NCBI RefSeq assembly: GCF_000238595.1
Contig: NZ_AGTS01000072.1
Location: forward strand, 44,499-108,498
Source: Acidovorax sp. NO-1
Lineage (GTDB): Bacteria; Pseudomonadota; Gammaproteobacteria; Burkholderiales; Burkholderiaceae_C
DNA: 64,000 bases
Reading direction: 5' to 3'
The position numbers were made by a program, and so were the translations under genes. Below are positions 15,280 through 25,244 of the stretch, piece after piece (the stretch's first letter is position 1; each line of letters begins with the position of its first letter). A model generated the notes under the pieces. The model made no database searches, had not been told where the DNA came from, and worked only from the letters and a program-made list of their open reading frames with translations.

Positions 15280-17298
15280 ATGAGCCTGCTTAACGTGGGC
15301 GCCCGCGCCCTGCTGGCCAACCAGGTGGCCCTGCAGACCGCCGGCCACAACATCGCCAATGTCAGCACCGCAGGCTACTCGCGCCAGACCGTGGTGCTGC
15401 AGACTGTGCAAGGCCAGTTCACCGGCGGTGGCTACATCGGCAAGGGCGTGGACGTGCAGACCATCTTGCGCAACCACAGCGAGCTGCTCACGCGGCAGGC
15501 GACGGCGGCGTCCTCGGTGGACGCGGGCGACACCGTGCGCATGGCCCGCTTGCGCCAGCTGCAGGAAGTCTTTAGCGGTGGCCCGAGCGGCATCGGCGCG
15601 TCCATCAACGACATGATGAATGCCCTGTCGGATGTGGTGAGCTCGCCCACGGACCTCACGGCCCGCAGCGTGGCCCTGACGCGCATGGACGAAACCGCCG
15701 CGCGCATGCGCGATGCCTCGCAACGGCTCGACGAGATCGGCTACACCGTGGCCGAGCAGCTCAAGGGCAGCATGATCGCGGTCAACAGCCTGGCCAAGAG
15801 CATTGCCGCCGTGAACGAGCAGATTGCCCGGGCCAAAGGCAACGGCCAGCCCGCCAATGACCTGCTGGACCAGCGCGACCAGCTGATCCGCGACCTGAAC
15901 CAGCACATCCAGACAGCACAGGTGGCTGCCGATGACGGCTCGGTCAGCGTTTTTGTGGCTGGCAGCCAGCCCCTGGTGCTGGGCAACAAGGCTGCCCTGC
16001 TGTCGATCGAGGACCCCGCGGATTTTGGCGCGGGCAGCGGCAAGAAGGTGCTCACCTTCCAGCAACCCGGCTCGGCCACCAAGGTGGAGCTGAACGAAAG
16101 CATGCTGGGCGGCGGCCAGGTGGCGGGCCTGCTGCGCTTTCAGAACAACGATCTGGCCGAAGGGCGCAATCTGCTCGGGCGCATGGCCATCGCCATCAGC
16201 GAGTCGATGAACACGCAGAACCGGCTGGGGCTGACGCTGGACGGCACCCCCGGTGAAAACCTGTTTGCCCCCATCAGCCTGGGCAATGCCGTCACCGGCA
16301 GCGCCAACACATCGGGTGCCACGATGGGGCTGCAGGTGGCCGACCCCACCAGGCTGCAGGCGTCCAGCTTCGAGATCGCCTTCACAGGCGCGGCCGCCGG
16401 GTCGGTGACACGCCACTCGGACAACAAGGTGTTCGTTTTCGCCAACCTGGGCGAACTATCGACCATCATGGGCAACAACGGCCTGGCCCTTAATGACGGC
16501 GGTGCGCCGCCCGGCGCGTTTGCGGGCGCGGCAGCTGGCGACAGGTTTCTGGCGAACCCGATGGTGGGCGCGGCGGCACTGCTGCAATCCCTGCAGTATT
16601 CTCCCGCCGACCTGGCTGCGGCAAACCCCATCAACGCGGCCATGGGCCCCAACAACACCGGCACACTGCAATTGGCCGGCCTCAAAGCCACAGGGTTGCC
16701 CAACCCGCCAGGGCTGGTGCTCCCACCCAATGCCAACCCCACGGCCGTACCTCCCATCGCAGGCGGCATCCAGCTGCAGTTCAACGCGGGCACGCCTTCC
16801 ACCTTCGACGTGCTGGACCGCGGCACCAACCCGCCCACCGTGGTGGCTGCAGCGCAGCCCTTCATCTCCGGCCAGCCGATCAATTTCAATGGTTGGCAGA
16901 TGACGATCAGCGGCACTCCCAAGCCAGGCGACACTGTCACCGTGGGGAACGCACTCGATCCGCAATATGGTGACTGGTACAAGCGCGACGCGGGCAACGC
17001 CCGCAGCCTGATGGACCTGCGTGACGTACCCATGTTCGACGGCGCAACCCTGTCCGACGGGTTTGCCAGCGCCATGGCGCAGGTCGGCACACGCACGCAG
17101 AGCGCGCAGTACGCGGCGGAGCTCTCGTCCGCCATTGCCGCCAATCTGGAGCGCGACCGCACGGCCGTCTCGGGCGTCAACCTCGATGAGGAAGCTGCCC
17201 GCCTGATCCAGTTCCAGCAGGCCTACCAGGCATCTGCCAAGATGCTGCAGATTGCGCAGAACATTTTCGACACCCTGATCCAGGGTCTGGGCCGCTGA
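15280..17298 (+). CDS. flgK: FlgK, hook-filament junction protein 1
   Basis: FlgK joins hook to filament. The 672-residue protein begins with the hook-family N-terminal motif (QTAGHNIANVSTAGYSRQ), has long coiled D0/D1 helices, and ends with GVNLDEEAARLIQFQQAYQA and the D0 helix. It is longer than the common 450-560 residues; the extra length is a central insert rich in Ala, Gly, Pro and Asn (about residues 330-560). It is a FlgN client and is followed by flgL after 20 bp. Confidence 0.95.
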   Translation: MSLLNVGARALLANQVALQTAGHNIANVSTAGYSRQTVVLQTVQGQFTGGGYIGKGVDVQTILRNHSELLTRQATAASSVDAGDTVRMARLRQLQEVFSGGPSGIGASINDMMNALSDVVSSPTDLTARSVALTRMDETAARMRDASQRLDEIGYTVAEQLKGSMIAVNSLAKSIAAVNEQIARAKGNGQPANDLLDQRDQLIRDLNQHIQTAQVAADDGSVSVFVAGSQPLVLGNKAALLSIEDPADFGAGSGKKVLTFQQPGSATKVELNESMLGGGQVAGLLRFQNNDLAEGRNLLGRMAIAISESMNTQNRLGLTLDGTPGENLFAPISLGNAVTGSANTSGATMGLQVADPTRLQASSFEIAFTGAAAGSVTRHSDNKVFVFANLGELSTIMGNNGLALNDGGAPPGAFAGAAAGDRFLANPMVGAAALLQSLQYSPADLAAANPINAAMGPNNTGTLQLAGLKATGLPNPPGLVLPPNANPTAVPPIAGGIQLQFNAGTPSTFDVLDRGTNPPTVVAAAQPFISGQPINFNGWQMTISGTPKPGDTVTVGNALDPQYGDWYKRDAGNARSLMDLRDVPMFDGATLSDGFASAMAQVGTRTQSAQYAAELSSAIAANLERDRTAVSGVNLDEEAARLIQFQQAYQASAKMLQIAQNIFDTLIQGLGR

Positions 17299-17318
17299 CG
17301 GCCTGAACGGAGTCCTCC

Positions 17319-18572
17319 ATGAGCAACTCTCTCTACCGGGTGAGCACCGCCAACCAGTACGACACGGCACTGCGCAACATCGGCCAGCGGCACACCTCGC
17401 TGTCGAACCTGCAGGAAAACCTGACCTCCGGAAAACGGGTGGTGCGACCCAGCGACGATCCGGTGTCGGCTGCGCAGGCAGAGCGGGCCATCAACCGCCT
17501 GGCGCGCATCCAGACCGAGCAGCGCGCACTGGAAACCCAGCGCAACGCCATTGCCCAGGCCGAGTCTGCGCTGGGTGATGCGATCGGGCTGATGCAGAAC
17601 TTCCGGGAGCTGACGGTGAGTGCCGGCAGTGCCACCCTGACGCCCAATGACCGGGTCACCATCGCCAACCAGCTGCAGGGGCTGCGCGAGCAGATGGTTG
17701 AAGTGGCCAACCGCAAGGACACCAACGGGGTCCCACTGCTGGGCGCGCTGGGCAGCGCCCTGGCACCTTTCCTGGGCCCGCTGACCACCACGCCAGACTA
17801 CAGCTTCGCCGGCCTGCCGGGGCAAACCTCCAGCACCGGGGTGACCATCCCGGGCATGCTGGACGGAGACTCTGCCTTCATGTTCAACCCGCAGCGCGAC
17901 GGCGTTTACAACGCGGCGGTGAGCGCCATCCCGAACACCCGGCAGCTCACGACGTCCGCCGTCACCCCGGTGGACAAGTCACTGGTCACGGGCGACAACT
18001 ACACCATCGCCTTCAGCGCCGTGGGCCCGGGTGCGACGCCGGGCACCAGCACCGCGACCTACACCCTTACCAACACAACCACCGGTGCTATATCTGCACC
18101 CGTGACTGTGCCCGACTACCCCTCGGACAAGCCGTTGACCATCGCCATGACCGACATTCCGGGGCTGAGCTTCACCATCACCGGCAACCCGGCCAACGGC
18201 GACACCATCACGCTGCAGCCGAGCCCCAGCATATTCAGCACGCTGGACAGCGCCATCCGCGACATCCGCGACGCGCCCAACAGCAATGCGGCCATCCAGG
18301 CAGTGGGGCAGGCCCTGGCCAACATGGACATCGGGCTGGAACGCCTGCACAACATGCGCGGTTACGCGGGCGAGTTGCTCAACCGCGCAGACCGCATCAC
18401 GGGCGACCAGGAAAAGCGCTCCGTACAGCTGGAAGGCGACCGCTCGCGGGCCGAAGATCTCGATATGATCAAGGGCATTTCGGACTTCCAGAACCAGCAG
18501 GTAGGCTACGAGGCTGCGCTCAAGTCTTACGCGCAGGTTCAGAGACTCTCGCTGTTCAACTACATCGGTTAA
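17319..18572 (+). CDS. flgL: FlgL, hook-filament junction protein 3
   Basis: FlgL is the second junction protein, related to flagellin. The 417-residue protein has the flagellin-type N-terminal helix (SNLQENLTSGKRVVRPSDDP), a variable middle rich in Thr, Pro and Gly, and a flagellin-type C-terminal helix ending in AQVQRLSLFNYIG. It ends the flagellar structural block. Confidence 0.95.
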   Translation: MSNSLYRVSTANQYDTALRNIGQRHTSLSNLQENLTSGKRVVRPSDDPVSAAQAERAINRLARIQTEQRALETQRNAIAQAESALGDAIGLMQNFRELTVSAGSATLTPNDRVTIANQLQGLREQMVEVANRKDTNGVPLLGALGSALAPFLGPLTTTPDYSFAGLPGQTSSTGVTIPGMLDGDSAFMFNPQRDGVYNAAVSAIPNTRQLTTSAVTPVDKSLVTGDNYTIAFSAVGPGATPGTSTATYTLTNTTTGAISAPVTVPDYPSDKPLTIAMTDIPGLSFTITGNPANGDTITLQPSPSIFSTLDSAIRDIRDAPNSNAAIQAVGQALANMDIGLERLHNMRGYAGELLNRADRITGDQEKRSVQLEGDRSRAEDLDMIKGISDFQNQQVGYEAALKSYAQVQRLSLFNYIG

Positions 18573-18636
18573 TGCCCGTTTGCGGGGGTGCAGGAGGCAC
18601 TCCGTGACCAGGGCCCATTACATTGCCTGAGAGCAC

Positions 18637-19869
18637 ATGGCCCAATCCGTTCTTGGCAGCCTCATCCTGGGCTACCGCCCTTTGTGGAACCGCACCCGCA
18701 AGCTGGCGGGCATCCAGCTTTACGCGCACAACGAAGCATCGGTTGCGGTGGATGCAGCGCATCTGCTGCGCACCCTGCAGGAGCTGTGGACCGCCAGCTC
18801 GCCGCCGCTGCTCATATCGGCCCAGACACGCCAGCTGCTGTGCGACCTGCTGGAGCATGCGCCGCGCGGTGCGCCGTGGATCGAGGTGCGCGGAGACTGG
18901 CTGTCCGATTCCGCGATCTACGCACGGGTGCGGGCGGCGCACCAGCGGGGGCTCAAGCTGGTGTGGCGCGGTGGCGCCCACCAGTTGCCCGAAGCCGATG
19001 TGGCGCGCTGTTTTGACAACAGCCTGCTCACCCTGCGCCCCGAAGATGCCGCAGCCGCGCTGCAGGCCGCCCCCCCTGCCCGCCCGGGCGCAACGCCGCA
19101 AGCGCCGCGCGCCGCAAGCCCGGTGCTGGCGGGACAGATGTACGAGGGCGTGGCAAGCCGGGCGCTGATGGAGCTGTGCCTGGACCACAGCAACGCGCTG
19201 GCCCTGGCGGGCTGGCCATCGGAAGACGTGCTGTACGGCCTGCGCCACCATCCCCAGCAACCTTCGCACGCGGTGATCTTCAAGCTGATGAAGGCGATTG
19301 ACGCCGAGCAATCGCTGGAAACGTTTGAAGACATCATGGGCGAAGACCCGCTGCTGGCGTACCGCTTCATGGTCTACACCAACTCGGCGGCCCTGGGCCT
19401 GCGCACCGGCATCGACTCGCTGCGGCGCGGGCTGGTGATGATGGGGTACAGCTCCATCAAGCGCTGGCTGTCCGACCAGCTGCCCCATGCCAGCACCGAC
19501 CCCAACATGCACCCGGTGCGCGAAACCATGGTGATGCGCGCCCGGCTGACTGCGCACCTGCTTGATGCCGGGATCGAGCACGACCTGCGGCGCGAGATCT
19601 ACCTGTGTGGCCTGCTCTCGCACATCGACGAACTGCTGGGCGAGCCGCTGGGCACCATCTTGCGCCGCCTGCCATTGTCCGAACGCATCTATGACGCCAC
19701 CGTGCTGAACACCGGCCCCTACACCGGCGGCCTGCAAATGGCCTGCGCGCTGGAGACGGACGACGCCAGCGCGATCCGCCAGCTGTGCGAAACCTTCGAG
19801 ATGGATCTCGAAGAGGTCAACCGCGCGTTGCTGCGCGTTCTTGCCGACCTCGACGTAGAGCGAAAATAA
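18637..19869 (+). CDS. HDOD-domain protein with degenerate EAL-like N-terminus
   Basis: HDOD proteins are signalling proteins related to HD hydrolases but usually without the metal-binding residues. The 410-residue product resembles the YuxH type: an N-terminal half like a decayed EAL domain (LGSLILGYRPLWNR; no EAL motif or metal ligands seen), a Pro/Ala linker (about 145-170), then an HDOD domain (about 195-395) with EDPLLAYRFMVYTNSAAL and LRRGLVMMGYSSIKRWL. It follows flgL by 64 bp, so a role in motility control is plausible but inferred. The ATG has no strong ribosome-binding site. Confidence 0.75.
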   Translation: MAQSVLGSLILGYRPLWNRTRKLAGIQLYAHNEASVAVDAAHLLRTLQELWTASSPPLLISAQTRQLLCDLLEHAPRGAPWIEVRGDWLSDSAIYARVRAAHQRGLKLVWRGGAHQLPEADVARCFDNSLLTLRPEDAAAALQAAPPARPGATPQAPRAASPVLAGQMYEGVASRALMELCLDHSNALALAGWPSEDVLYGLRHHPQQPSHAVIFKLMKAIDAEQSLETFEDIMGEDPLLAYRFMVYTNSAALGLRTGIDSLRRGLVMMGYSSIKRWLSDQLPHASTDPNMHPVRETMVMRARLTAHLLDAGIEHDLRREIYLCGLLSHIDELLGEPLGTILRRLPLSERIYDATVLNTGPYTGGLQMACALETDDASAIRQLCETFEMDLEEVNRALLRVLADLDVERK

Positions 19870-19873
19870 GCAT

Positions 19874-19918
19874 GTTTTTGGCCGTAAGCGCTTATCCATC
19901 AAGCGCTAGCAGCTATCA
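19874..19918 (-). repeat. Dispersed repeat family 2, copy 3
   Basis: Read on the minus strand it gives GATAGCTGCTAGCGCTTGAT then GGATAAGCGC. It lies between two convergent genes and just downstream (minus direction) of the MocR-type regulator stop at 19946. Confidence 0.75.
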
Positions 19919-19945
19919 TTTTTAACATCTCGGGGCGCTGTTCCG

Positions 19946-21445
19946 TCAACGCCCCTGCTGCTCGGCCCGCACCCGCTGGAAGACCTTCCAGAACGCCGCG
20001 TCCTGTGTGGTGGCGAAGTTGATGCGCATCAGCGTGCTGGGTTTGCGCTCGGCGTGGAACAGCGCGCCAGGCGCCAGCAGATAGCCCTCGTCGAGCATGC
20101 GCTGCGACAGCGCGTCGGTATCCACCCCCGTTTCCACCCAGCCAAACAGGCCCACCGGTTCGGCTGCAAACGTGCAGCCTGCGCCCAGCGCCAGTTTCAC
20201 GCTGCGGGCGCGCGCGGCATCCAGCCGCGTGCGGATGCGTTCGGCGTGGCGGCGCAGCTGGCCCTGCTCGATGCACAGGGCAAGGGCCTTTTCCAGCAGC
20301 GCAGGCGTGGTCAGCGTGGCCAGCAGCTTGGTGTCGAGCAGTTGCTCCACCAGTGCGGGCGGCGCGGCCATGAAACCGATGCGCCAGTTGGGCGCGAGGA
20401 TCTTGGCAAAGCCGCTCACGTAGATGGTGCGTGAGAGGCCGTCGAGCGCCGTGAGGCGCGTGGCATGCTCGGGCGCGATGTGGCTGTAGGTGTCGTCCTC
20501 CACCACGTAAAAGTTGTGCTGGTTGGCCAGCTGCAGGATGCGGTGCGCGCTGCCCGGCGTGAGGCAATAGCCCGTGGGGTTGTGGAACACGCTCACGCTC
20601 ACGTAGAGCTTGGGCTTGTGCACCTCGCAGTAGCGGGCCATCACCTCCAGGTCGGGCCCGTCGGCGCGGCGCGGCACGGGCAGGATGTGCATGCCCAGCG
20701 CCGCCAGGCGCGCAAACTCCACGGCCCAGCCGGGCTCCTCCACCATCACCGGGTCGCCCGGGCGCAGCAGGGTGCGGCTCACGATGTCCAGCGCGTGCGT
20801 GGCGCCCACCGTGGTGATGATGTGCTCGGGCACCGTGTGCACGTTGAGCGTGGAAAGCCTTTTGGCCAGCACGCACCGCAGCCCCGCATCGCCCAGCGGC
20901 TCTCCATACTGCAGCGAAAAATCCTGCAGGCTGCGCGAGTTGGTGACCTTGCGCACCGCAGCGGGCATGAAGGTGGACTCCAGCCACTCGGGCGGGAAGA
21001 CCCCCATGCCGGGCTGCGGCTTGTCGCTGACCTTGTGGAACATCCCCCGGATCAGCGCCGTGGCGTTGACGGGCGACACCCCTGCAGCGGCGCGCCCGGC
21101 AGCACGTGCTGCCAACCCGTGGGCGGTGCTCCAGTTGCCGGCAGCGCTCTCCAGCGCAACGTCGGCGGGCCGGGCCTGCGCACCGGCGGGCAGGTCCGGC
21201 CCGCGCGGGGCGAGCCCACTTTCACGCACAAAGAATCCCCGGTTCTTGCGCGCCTCCACCAGCCCCTGTGCCAGCAGAGTGTCATAAGCGGCCACCACTG
21301 TGGACGGGCTCACGCCATGCTGCTGCGCGCACTGGCGCACCGACGGCAAACGCGCGCCGGGCGCCATGAGGCGGTTGCGGATGCGCTCGGCAAACCGGGC
21401 CGACAATTGCTCGGTGAGTGACTGGGTGGAAGATTTCATCAACAT
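19946..21445 (-). CDS. MocR-type regulator (GntR HTH plus aminotransferase domain)
   Basis: MocR proteins fuse a GntR winged helix to a fold-type I aminotransferase used as a PLP-dependent sensor. The N-terminal HTH is at about residues 12-75 (ARLPSVRQCAQQHGVSPSTV), followed by a linker and the aminotransferase domain. The PLP lysine is in SGFAKILAPNWRIG, with NPTGYCL and EDDTYSH also seen. Start at 21445 (MLMKSSTQSL) or the nearby ATG at 21439; the frame upstream is not conserved. It is divergent from the LysE-type exporter, which it may control. Confidence 0.88.
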   Translation of the reverse strand: MLMKSSTQSLTEQLSARFAERIRNRLMAPGARLPSVRQCAQQHGVSPSTVVAAYDTLLAQGLVEARKNRGFFVRESGLAPRGPDLPAGAQARPADVALESAAGNWSTAHGLAARAAGRAAAGVSPVNATALIRGMFHKVSDKPQPGMGVFPPEWLESTFMPAAVRKVTNSRSLQDFSLQYGEPLGDAGLRCVLAKRLSTLNVHTVPEHIITTVGATHALDIVSRTLLRPGDPVMVEEPGWAVEFARLAALGMHILPVPRRADGPDLEVMARYCEVHKPKLYVSVSVFHNPTGYCLTPGSAHRILQLANQHNFYVVEDDTYSHIAPEHATRLTALDGLSRTIYVSGFAKILAPNWRIGFMAAPPALVEQLLDTKLLATLTTPALLEKALALCIEQGQLRRHAERIRTRLDAARARSVKLALGAGCTFAAEPVGLFGWVETGVDTDALSQRMLDEGYLLAPGALFHAERKPSTLMRINFATTQDAAFWKVFQRVRAEQQGR

Positions 21446-21612
21446 CGAATGCCCCCGGAGCGCGCGCCGCCAGCGCCTGTGTACTGTCCTGCCGGGCAAT
21501 ACAGTTTTGCAACTGCGTCGGCTGTCTGTACTGGTTGTGTACTGGTGAGAAGATTACATTGAAGACCGCCCCGCCACAAGTGCCTCCCCCACTCTGCCCC
21601 CACCCTGCCCCC

Positions 21613-22227
21613 ATGAGCGCCGCCGAACTCACCGCCCTGCTGCTGTTTTGCACCGCCATGAGCTTTTCGCCGGGGCCCAACACCACCTTGTCCACCGCGC
21701 TGGCGGCCAACCTGGGGCTCAGGCGGGCACTGCGCTTTTGCCTTGCGGTGCCCACGGGCTGGACGCTGCTCATGCTGGGCAGCGGCCTGGGGCTGGGGGC
21801 GCTGATCACCGGCGTGCCCGCGCTGCGCTGGGGCGTGACGCTGCTGGGCGTGGCCTACATGCTCTGGCTGGCCTGGAAGCTGTGCCGAGCGGGCAAGATG
21901 GCAGAGATCGACACCACGCACCTGAACGTGACGTTCTGGCAGGGGGTGGGCCTGCAGTTTGTCAACATCAAGGCCTGGATGCTGGCCCTCACCCTGAGCG
22001 CCGGCTGGGTGGTCAACGCCGCCGGGCAGCCCGCGCCCAACCCCGGCGAGCGGCTGGCCATCATCTGCGTGGTGATGATGGGTTTTGCGTTCACCAGCAA
22101 CTTTGCCTATGCACTGATTGGCTCGCTGCTGCGCCAGTGGCTCGCCCAGGGGAGCCGCCTTCTGTGGTTCAACCGCCTGCTGTCGCTGGTGCTTGCCGCG
22201 ACCGCACTGTGGATGCTGACGCTATGA
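21613..22227 (+). CDS. LysE/RhtB-family amino-acid exporter
   Basis: LysE-type exporters move amino acids out of the cell. The 204-residue protein has the family's N-terminal motif SFSPGPNTTLSTALAANLG, several hydrophobic segments (about 1-25, 40-95, 115-205), and QFVNIKAW in the middle. The start at 21613 fits the family; an ORF extending upstream is not conserved. It overlaps the next transporter gene by 4 bp (ATGA), and the MocR-type regulator is divergent. Confidence 0.9.
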   Translation: MSAAELTALLLFCTAMSFSPGPNTTLSTALAANLGLRRALRFCLAVPTGWTLLMLGSGLGLGALITGVPALRWGVTLLGVAYMLWLAWKLCRAGKMAEIDTTHLNVTFWQGVGLQFVNIKAWMLALTLSAGWVVNAAGQPAPNPGERLAIICVVMMGFAFTSNFAYALIGSLLRQWLAQGSRLLWFNRLLSLVLAATALWMLTL

Positions 22228-23129
22228 AGGCCGATGAAATCCGGGGACTGTGGCTCGGACTGCTGGGCGTCACCATCTTTGCGCTGACCTTGCCCATGAC
22301 GCGCCTGGCCGTGGGCACGCCCGAGGCGCCGCAGATGTCGGGTGTTTTCATTGCACTGGGCCGTGCCGTGGTGGCTGCAGGGCTGTCCGGCCTGTTTCTG
22401 CTAGCCACCCGCGCTCCATGGCCGCGGCGTGCCGACTGGTGGCCGCTGGCCATCACGGCGGCGGGGGTGGTGTTCGGCTTCCCGCTGTTCACCTCGGTGG
22501 CCATGCGCTATGTGGAGGCCGTGCACGCCAGCGTGATTGTGGGCGTGCTGCCGCTGGCCACGGCGGCGGTGGGCGCGCTGCTGCACCGTCAGCGCCCCTC
22601 TGCAGGCTTTTGGCTCTGCGCCGCCGTGGGCAGCGGCCTGGTGGTGGGGTTTGCGCTGCTGCGCTCGGGCAGCGCCGGCATGGCCCTGCACCCCGCGGAT
22701 GCGCTGCTGCTCGCTGCGATGGCCTGTGCCGCTGTGGGATACGGCTATGGCGCCCGGCTGTCGCAACGCATGCGGGCCGAGCATGTGATCTGCTGGGCCT
22801 TGGTCATCTCCCTGCCCATCACCTTGCCCGCCAGTGTGCTGGCGCGCCCGGAAGGGGCCGTGCAGGCGTCTGCCTGGTGGGGTTTTGCGTACGTTGCGGT
22901 GTTTTCGATGTGGCTGGGCTTTTTTGCCTGGTACCGGGGGCTGGCCCTGGGGGGCACGGTGCGTGTGAGCCAGGTGCAACTGGTGCAACCGTTTCTGGGC
23001 ATGCTGTTTGCCGTGCCCCTGCTGGGCGAGCGGCTGGACGCCGTCACGGTGGGTTTTGCGCTGGCCGTGATCGCCACGGTGTTTGTCGGCAAGAAGATGC
23101 CGGTGCGCGCGGCAGGAAACACCCCATGA
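22224..23129 (+). CDS. EamA/DMT-family transporter
   Basis: A 301-residue inner-membrane protein with about ten predicted transmembrane segments and the EamA double repeat: first half about 10-135 (FALTLPMTRLAVG), second half about 150-290 (WLGFFAWYRGLALGG, ending QPFLGMLFAVPLLGE). Such proteins usually export metabolites or amino acids; the substrate cannot be told. It is coupled to the LysE-type gene by an ATGA overlap, making a two-exporter unit. Confidence 0.9.
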   Translation: MKADEIRGLWLGLLGVTIFALTLPMTRLAVGTPEAPQMSGVFIALGRAVVAAGLSGLFLLATRAPWPRRADWWPLAITAAGVVFGFPLFTSVAMRYVEAVHASVIVGVLPLATAAVGALLHRQRPSAGFWLCAAVGSGLVVGFALLRSGSAGMALHPADALLLAAMACAAVGYGYGARLSQRMRAEHVICWALVISLPITLPASVLARPEGAVQASAWWGFAYVAVFSMWLGFFAWYRGLALGGTVRVSQVQLVQPFLGMLFAVPLLGERLDAVTVGFALAVIATVFVGKKMPVRAAGNTP

Positions 23130-23250
23130 AGTGCCGCCTACCCAACCGTGCCCGACAATGCGCCACCCCCACGGGCGGCCTTGCCGCGCCCTCATTTTTG
23201 AACAACTTAGCAACCGTAGCGGCCACGGCGGCCGCCCGCAGGAGACGAGA

Positions 23251-24456
23251 GTGAAACTGAACGACCTTCCCACCACCAGCACCTGGACCCTGGCACGCCG
23301 TGCCGAGCGCATGAACCCCTCGGTCATCCGCGAAATCCTGAAGGTCACAGAAAAGCCCGGCATCATCAGCCTGGCGGGTGGCCTGCCATCACCCAAGACC
23401 TTCCCGGTCTCCGCGTTTGCCGCCGCCTCGGCCGCTGTGCTGGCCAACGATGGCCCCGCCGCCCTGCAATACGCCGCCAGCGAAGGCTATGCACCGCTGC
23501 GCCAGGCGATTGCCGACTTTTTGCCCTGGGACGTGGACGCCGACCAGATCCTGATCACCACCGGCTCGCAGCAGGCGCTGGACCTGATCGCCAAGATCCT
23601 CATCGACACCGATAGCCGCGTGCTGGTGGAAACGCCCACCTACCTGGGCGCGCTGCAGGCCTTCACGCCCATGGAGCCCAACGTGGTGTCCGTGGCCAGC
23701 GACGACCAGGGCGTGCTGATCGACGATCTGCGCGCCAAGGTGGGCACGGGCGCGAACAAGGCGCGCTTTCTGTACGTTCTGCCCAACTTCCAGAACCCCA
23801 CGGGCCGCACCATGAGCGATGCGCGCCGCGCCGAGCTGGTGGCCGCCGCCGCCGAGCTGAACCTGCCCCTGGTGGAAGACAACCCCTACGGCGACCTGTG
23901 GTTCGACGCCCCGCCGCCGGCCCCGCTCACGGCCCGCAACCCCGAGGGCTGCATCTACATGGGCTCGTTCTCCAAGGTGCTGGCCCCCGGCCTGCGCCTG
24001 GGCTACATCGTGGCGCCCAAGGCCGTGTACCCCAAGCTGCTGCAGGCCAAGCAGGCGGCCGACCTGCACACGCCCGGCTACAACCAGCGACTGGTGGCCG
24101 AAGTGATGAAGGACGGCTTCCTGGACCGCCACGTGCCCACCATCCGCGCGCTCTACAAGCAGCAGTGCGAGGCCATGCTGGCCGCACTCGACAAGGAAAT
24201 GCAGGGCCTCTCCGTGCACTGGAACCGCCCCGACGGCGGCATGTTCCTGTGGGTGCGCCTGCCGGAAGGCATGAGCGCCATTGATCTGCTGCCCAAGGCC
24301 GTGGAGCGCAATGTGGCCTTTGTGCCCGGCGCGGCCTTCTATGCCGACAACGCCGACCACCGCACCCTGCGGCTGTCGTTCGTGACCTCCACCGTCGAGC
24401 AGATCGCCACCGGCATCGCGGCGCTGGCGGCAGCGATCAAGGATGCCGCCCCCTGA
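23251..24456 (+). CDS. PLP-dependent aminotransferase (2-aminoadipate / aromatic type)
   Basis: A fold-type I aminotransferase of the PLP group that includes 2-aminoadipate and kynurenine aminotransferases, without an HTH. The 401-residue product starts at GTG (23251), preceded by a GGAGA site. Motifs: SLAGGLPSPKTFP near the N-terminus, PNFQNPTGRTMS, VEDNPYGDLWFD, and the PLP lysine in GSFSKVLAPGLRLGY. The exact amino acid substrate cannot be read. The stop codon lies inside a family 1 repeat. Confidence 0.9.
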   Translation: MKLNDLPTTSTWTLARRAERMNPSVIREILKVTEKPGIISLAGGLPSPKTFPVSAFAAASAAVLANDGPAALQYAASEGYAPLRQAIADFLPWDVDADQILITTGSQQALDLIAKILIDTDSRVLVETPTYLGALQAFTPMEPNVVSVASDDQGVLIDDLRAKVGTGANKARFLYVLPNFQNPTGRTMSDARRAELVAAAAELNLPLVEDNPYGDLWFDAPPPAPLTARNPEGCIYMGSFSKVLAPGLRLGYIVAPKAVYPKLLQAKQAADLHTPGYNQRLVAEVMKDGFLDRHVPTIRALYKQQCEAMLAALDKEMQGLSVHWNRPDGGMFLWVRLPEGMSAIDLLPKAVERNVAFVPGAAFYADNADHRTLRLSFVTSTVEQIATGIAALAAAIKDAAP

Positions 24457-24535
24457 GCGGCTGCGCCGCTTCCCCCTCTCTCGCTGCGCGGGAGGGGGAC
24501 GCAGCCAGCGGCCTGGCGAAGCCAGTTACGCGGCT
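24449..24535 (+). repeat. Dispersed repeat family 1, copy C (short)
   Basis: Starts CCCCTGAGCGGCTGCGCCGC, so the aminotransferase stop TGA is part of the repeat, and continues through GGGAGGGGGACGCAGCCAGC. It is truncated relative to copies A, B and F. Sense orientation. Confidence 0.7.
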
Positions 24536-24602
24536 ACCTCGGATGATCGCGCCTTCTTCATGCACCCGGGGTCGCGCGACGCACCATGAAAGTCCATCAA
24601 GC

Positions 24603-25232
24603 ATGCTAAGAGTCTGGGGAAGGATGTCGTCCATCAACGTGCGCAAGGTCGTGTGGGCCGTGCAGGAGCTGGGCCTGCCTTCAGTGCAGCGCACCGACGC
24701 GGGCGGCCAGTACGGCATCGTGCGCGAGGCGCGCTACCTGGGCCTCAACCCCAATGGCCTGGTGCCGCTGATCGAGGACGAGGACACGGGCGTGACCCTG
24801 TGGGAGTCCAACGCCATCGTGCGCTACCTGTGCGCCCGACATTCGCTGGGCAACCTGTACCCCGAAGACCTGCCCACGCGCTTTGTGGCCGAGCAGTGGA
24901 TGGACTGGCAGCAGACCACGCTGAACCCCGCCGGGCGCGATGCCTTCATTCAGTGGATACGCACGCCCGCGGCCCAGCGCAACGATGCACTGATTGCCGC
25001 ATCGGTGGCGGCGACGGAGCCCCTGCTGGCCCTGCTGGACGCCCACCTGGCCCGCCAGCCCTTCATGGCGGGTGAGCGGTTCACGATGGCCGACATCCCG
25101 GTGGGTTGCGAGATCCACCGCTGGTGGAGCCTGCCGCAAGATCGCACCGCACGCCCCCACCTGGAGCGGTGGTACAACACGGTCAGCACCCGCCCCGGCG
25201 CCCGCGGGGTCCTGGACCAACCCCTCTCCTGA
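24603..25232 (+). CDS. Glutathione S-transferase family protein
   Basis: A 209-residue GST: thioredoxin-fold N-terminal domain (about 1-80) with SSINVRKVVWA and the cis-Pro glutathione-site motif GLVPLIED followed by ESNAIVRYL, then the helical C-terminal domain with FTMADIPVG. The start at 24603 (MLRVWGRMSSIN) fits the family; the frame is open 60 bp upstream. Substrate unknown. It precedes the PhzF-family pair by 12 bp. Confidence 0.88.
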   Translation: MLRVWGRMSSINVRKVVWAVQELGLPSVQRTDAGGQYGIVREARYLGLNPNGLVPLIEDEDTGVTLWESNAIVRYLCARHSLGNLYPEDLPTRFVAEQWMDWQQTTLNPAGRDAFIQWIRTPAAQRNDALIAASVAATEPLLALLDAHLARQPFMAGERFTMADIPVGCEIHRWWSLPQDRTARPHLERWYNTVSTRPGARGVLDQPLS

Positions 25233-25244
25233 CCGCGCCTCACC

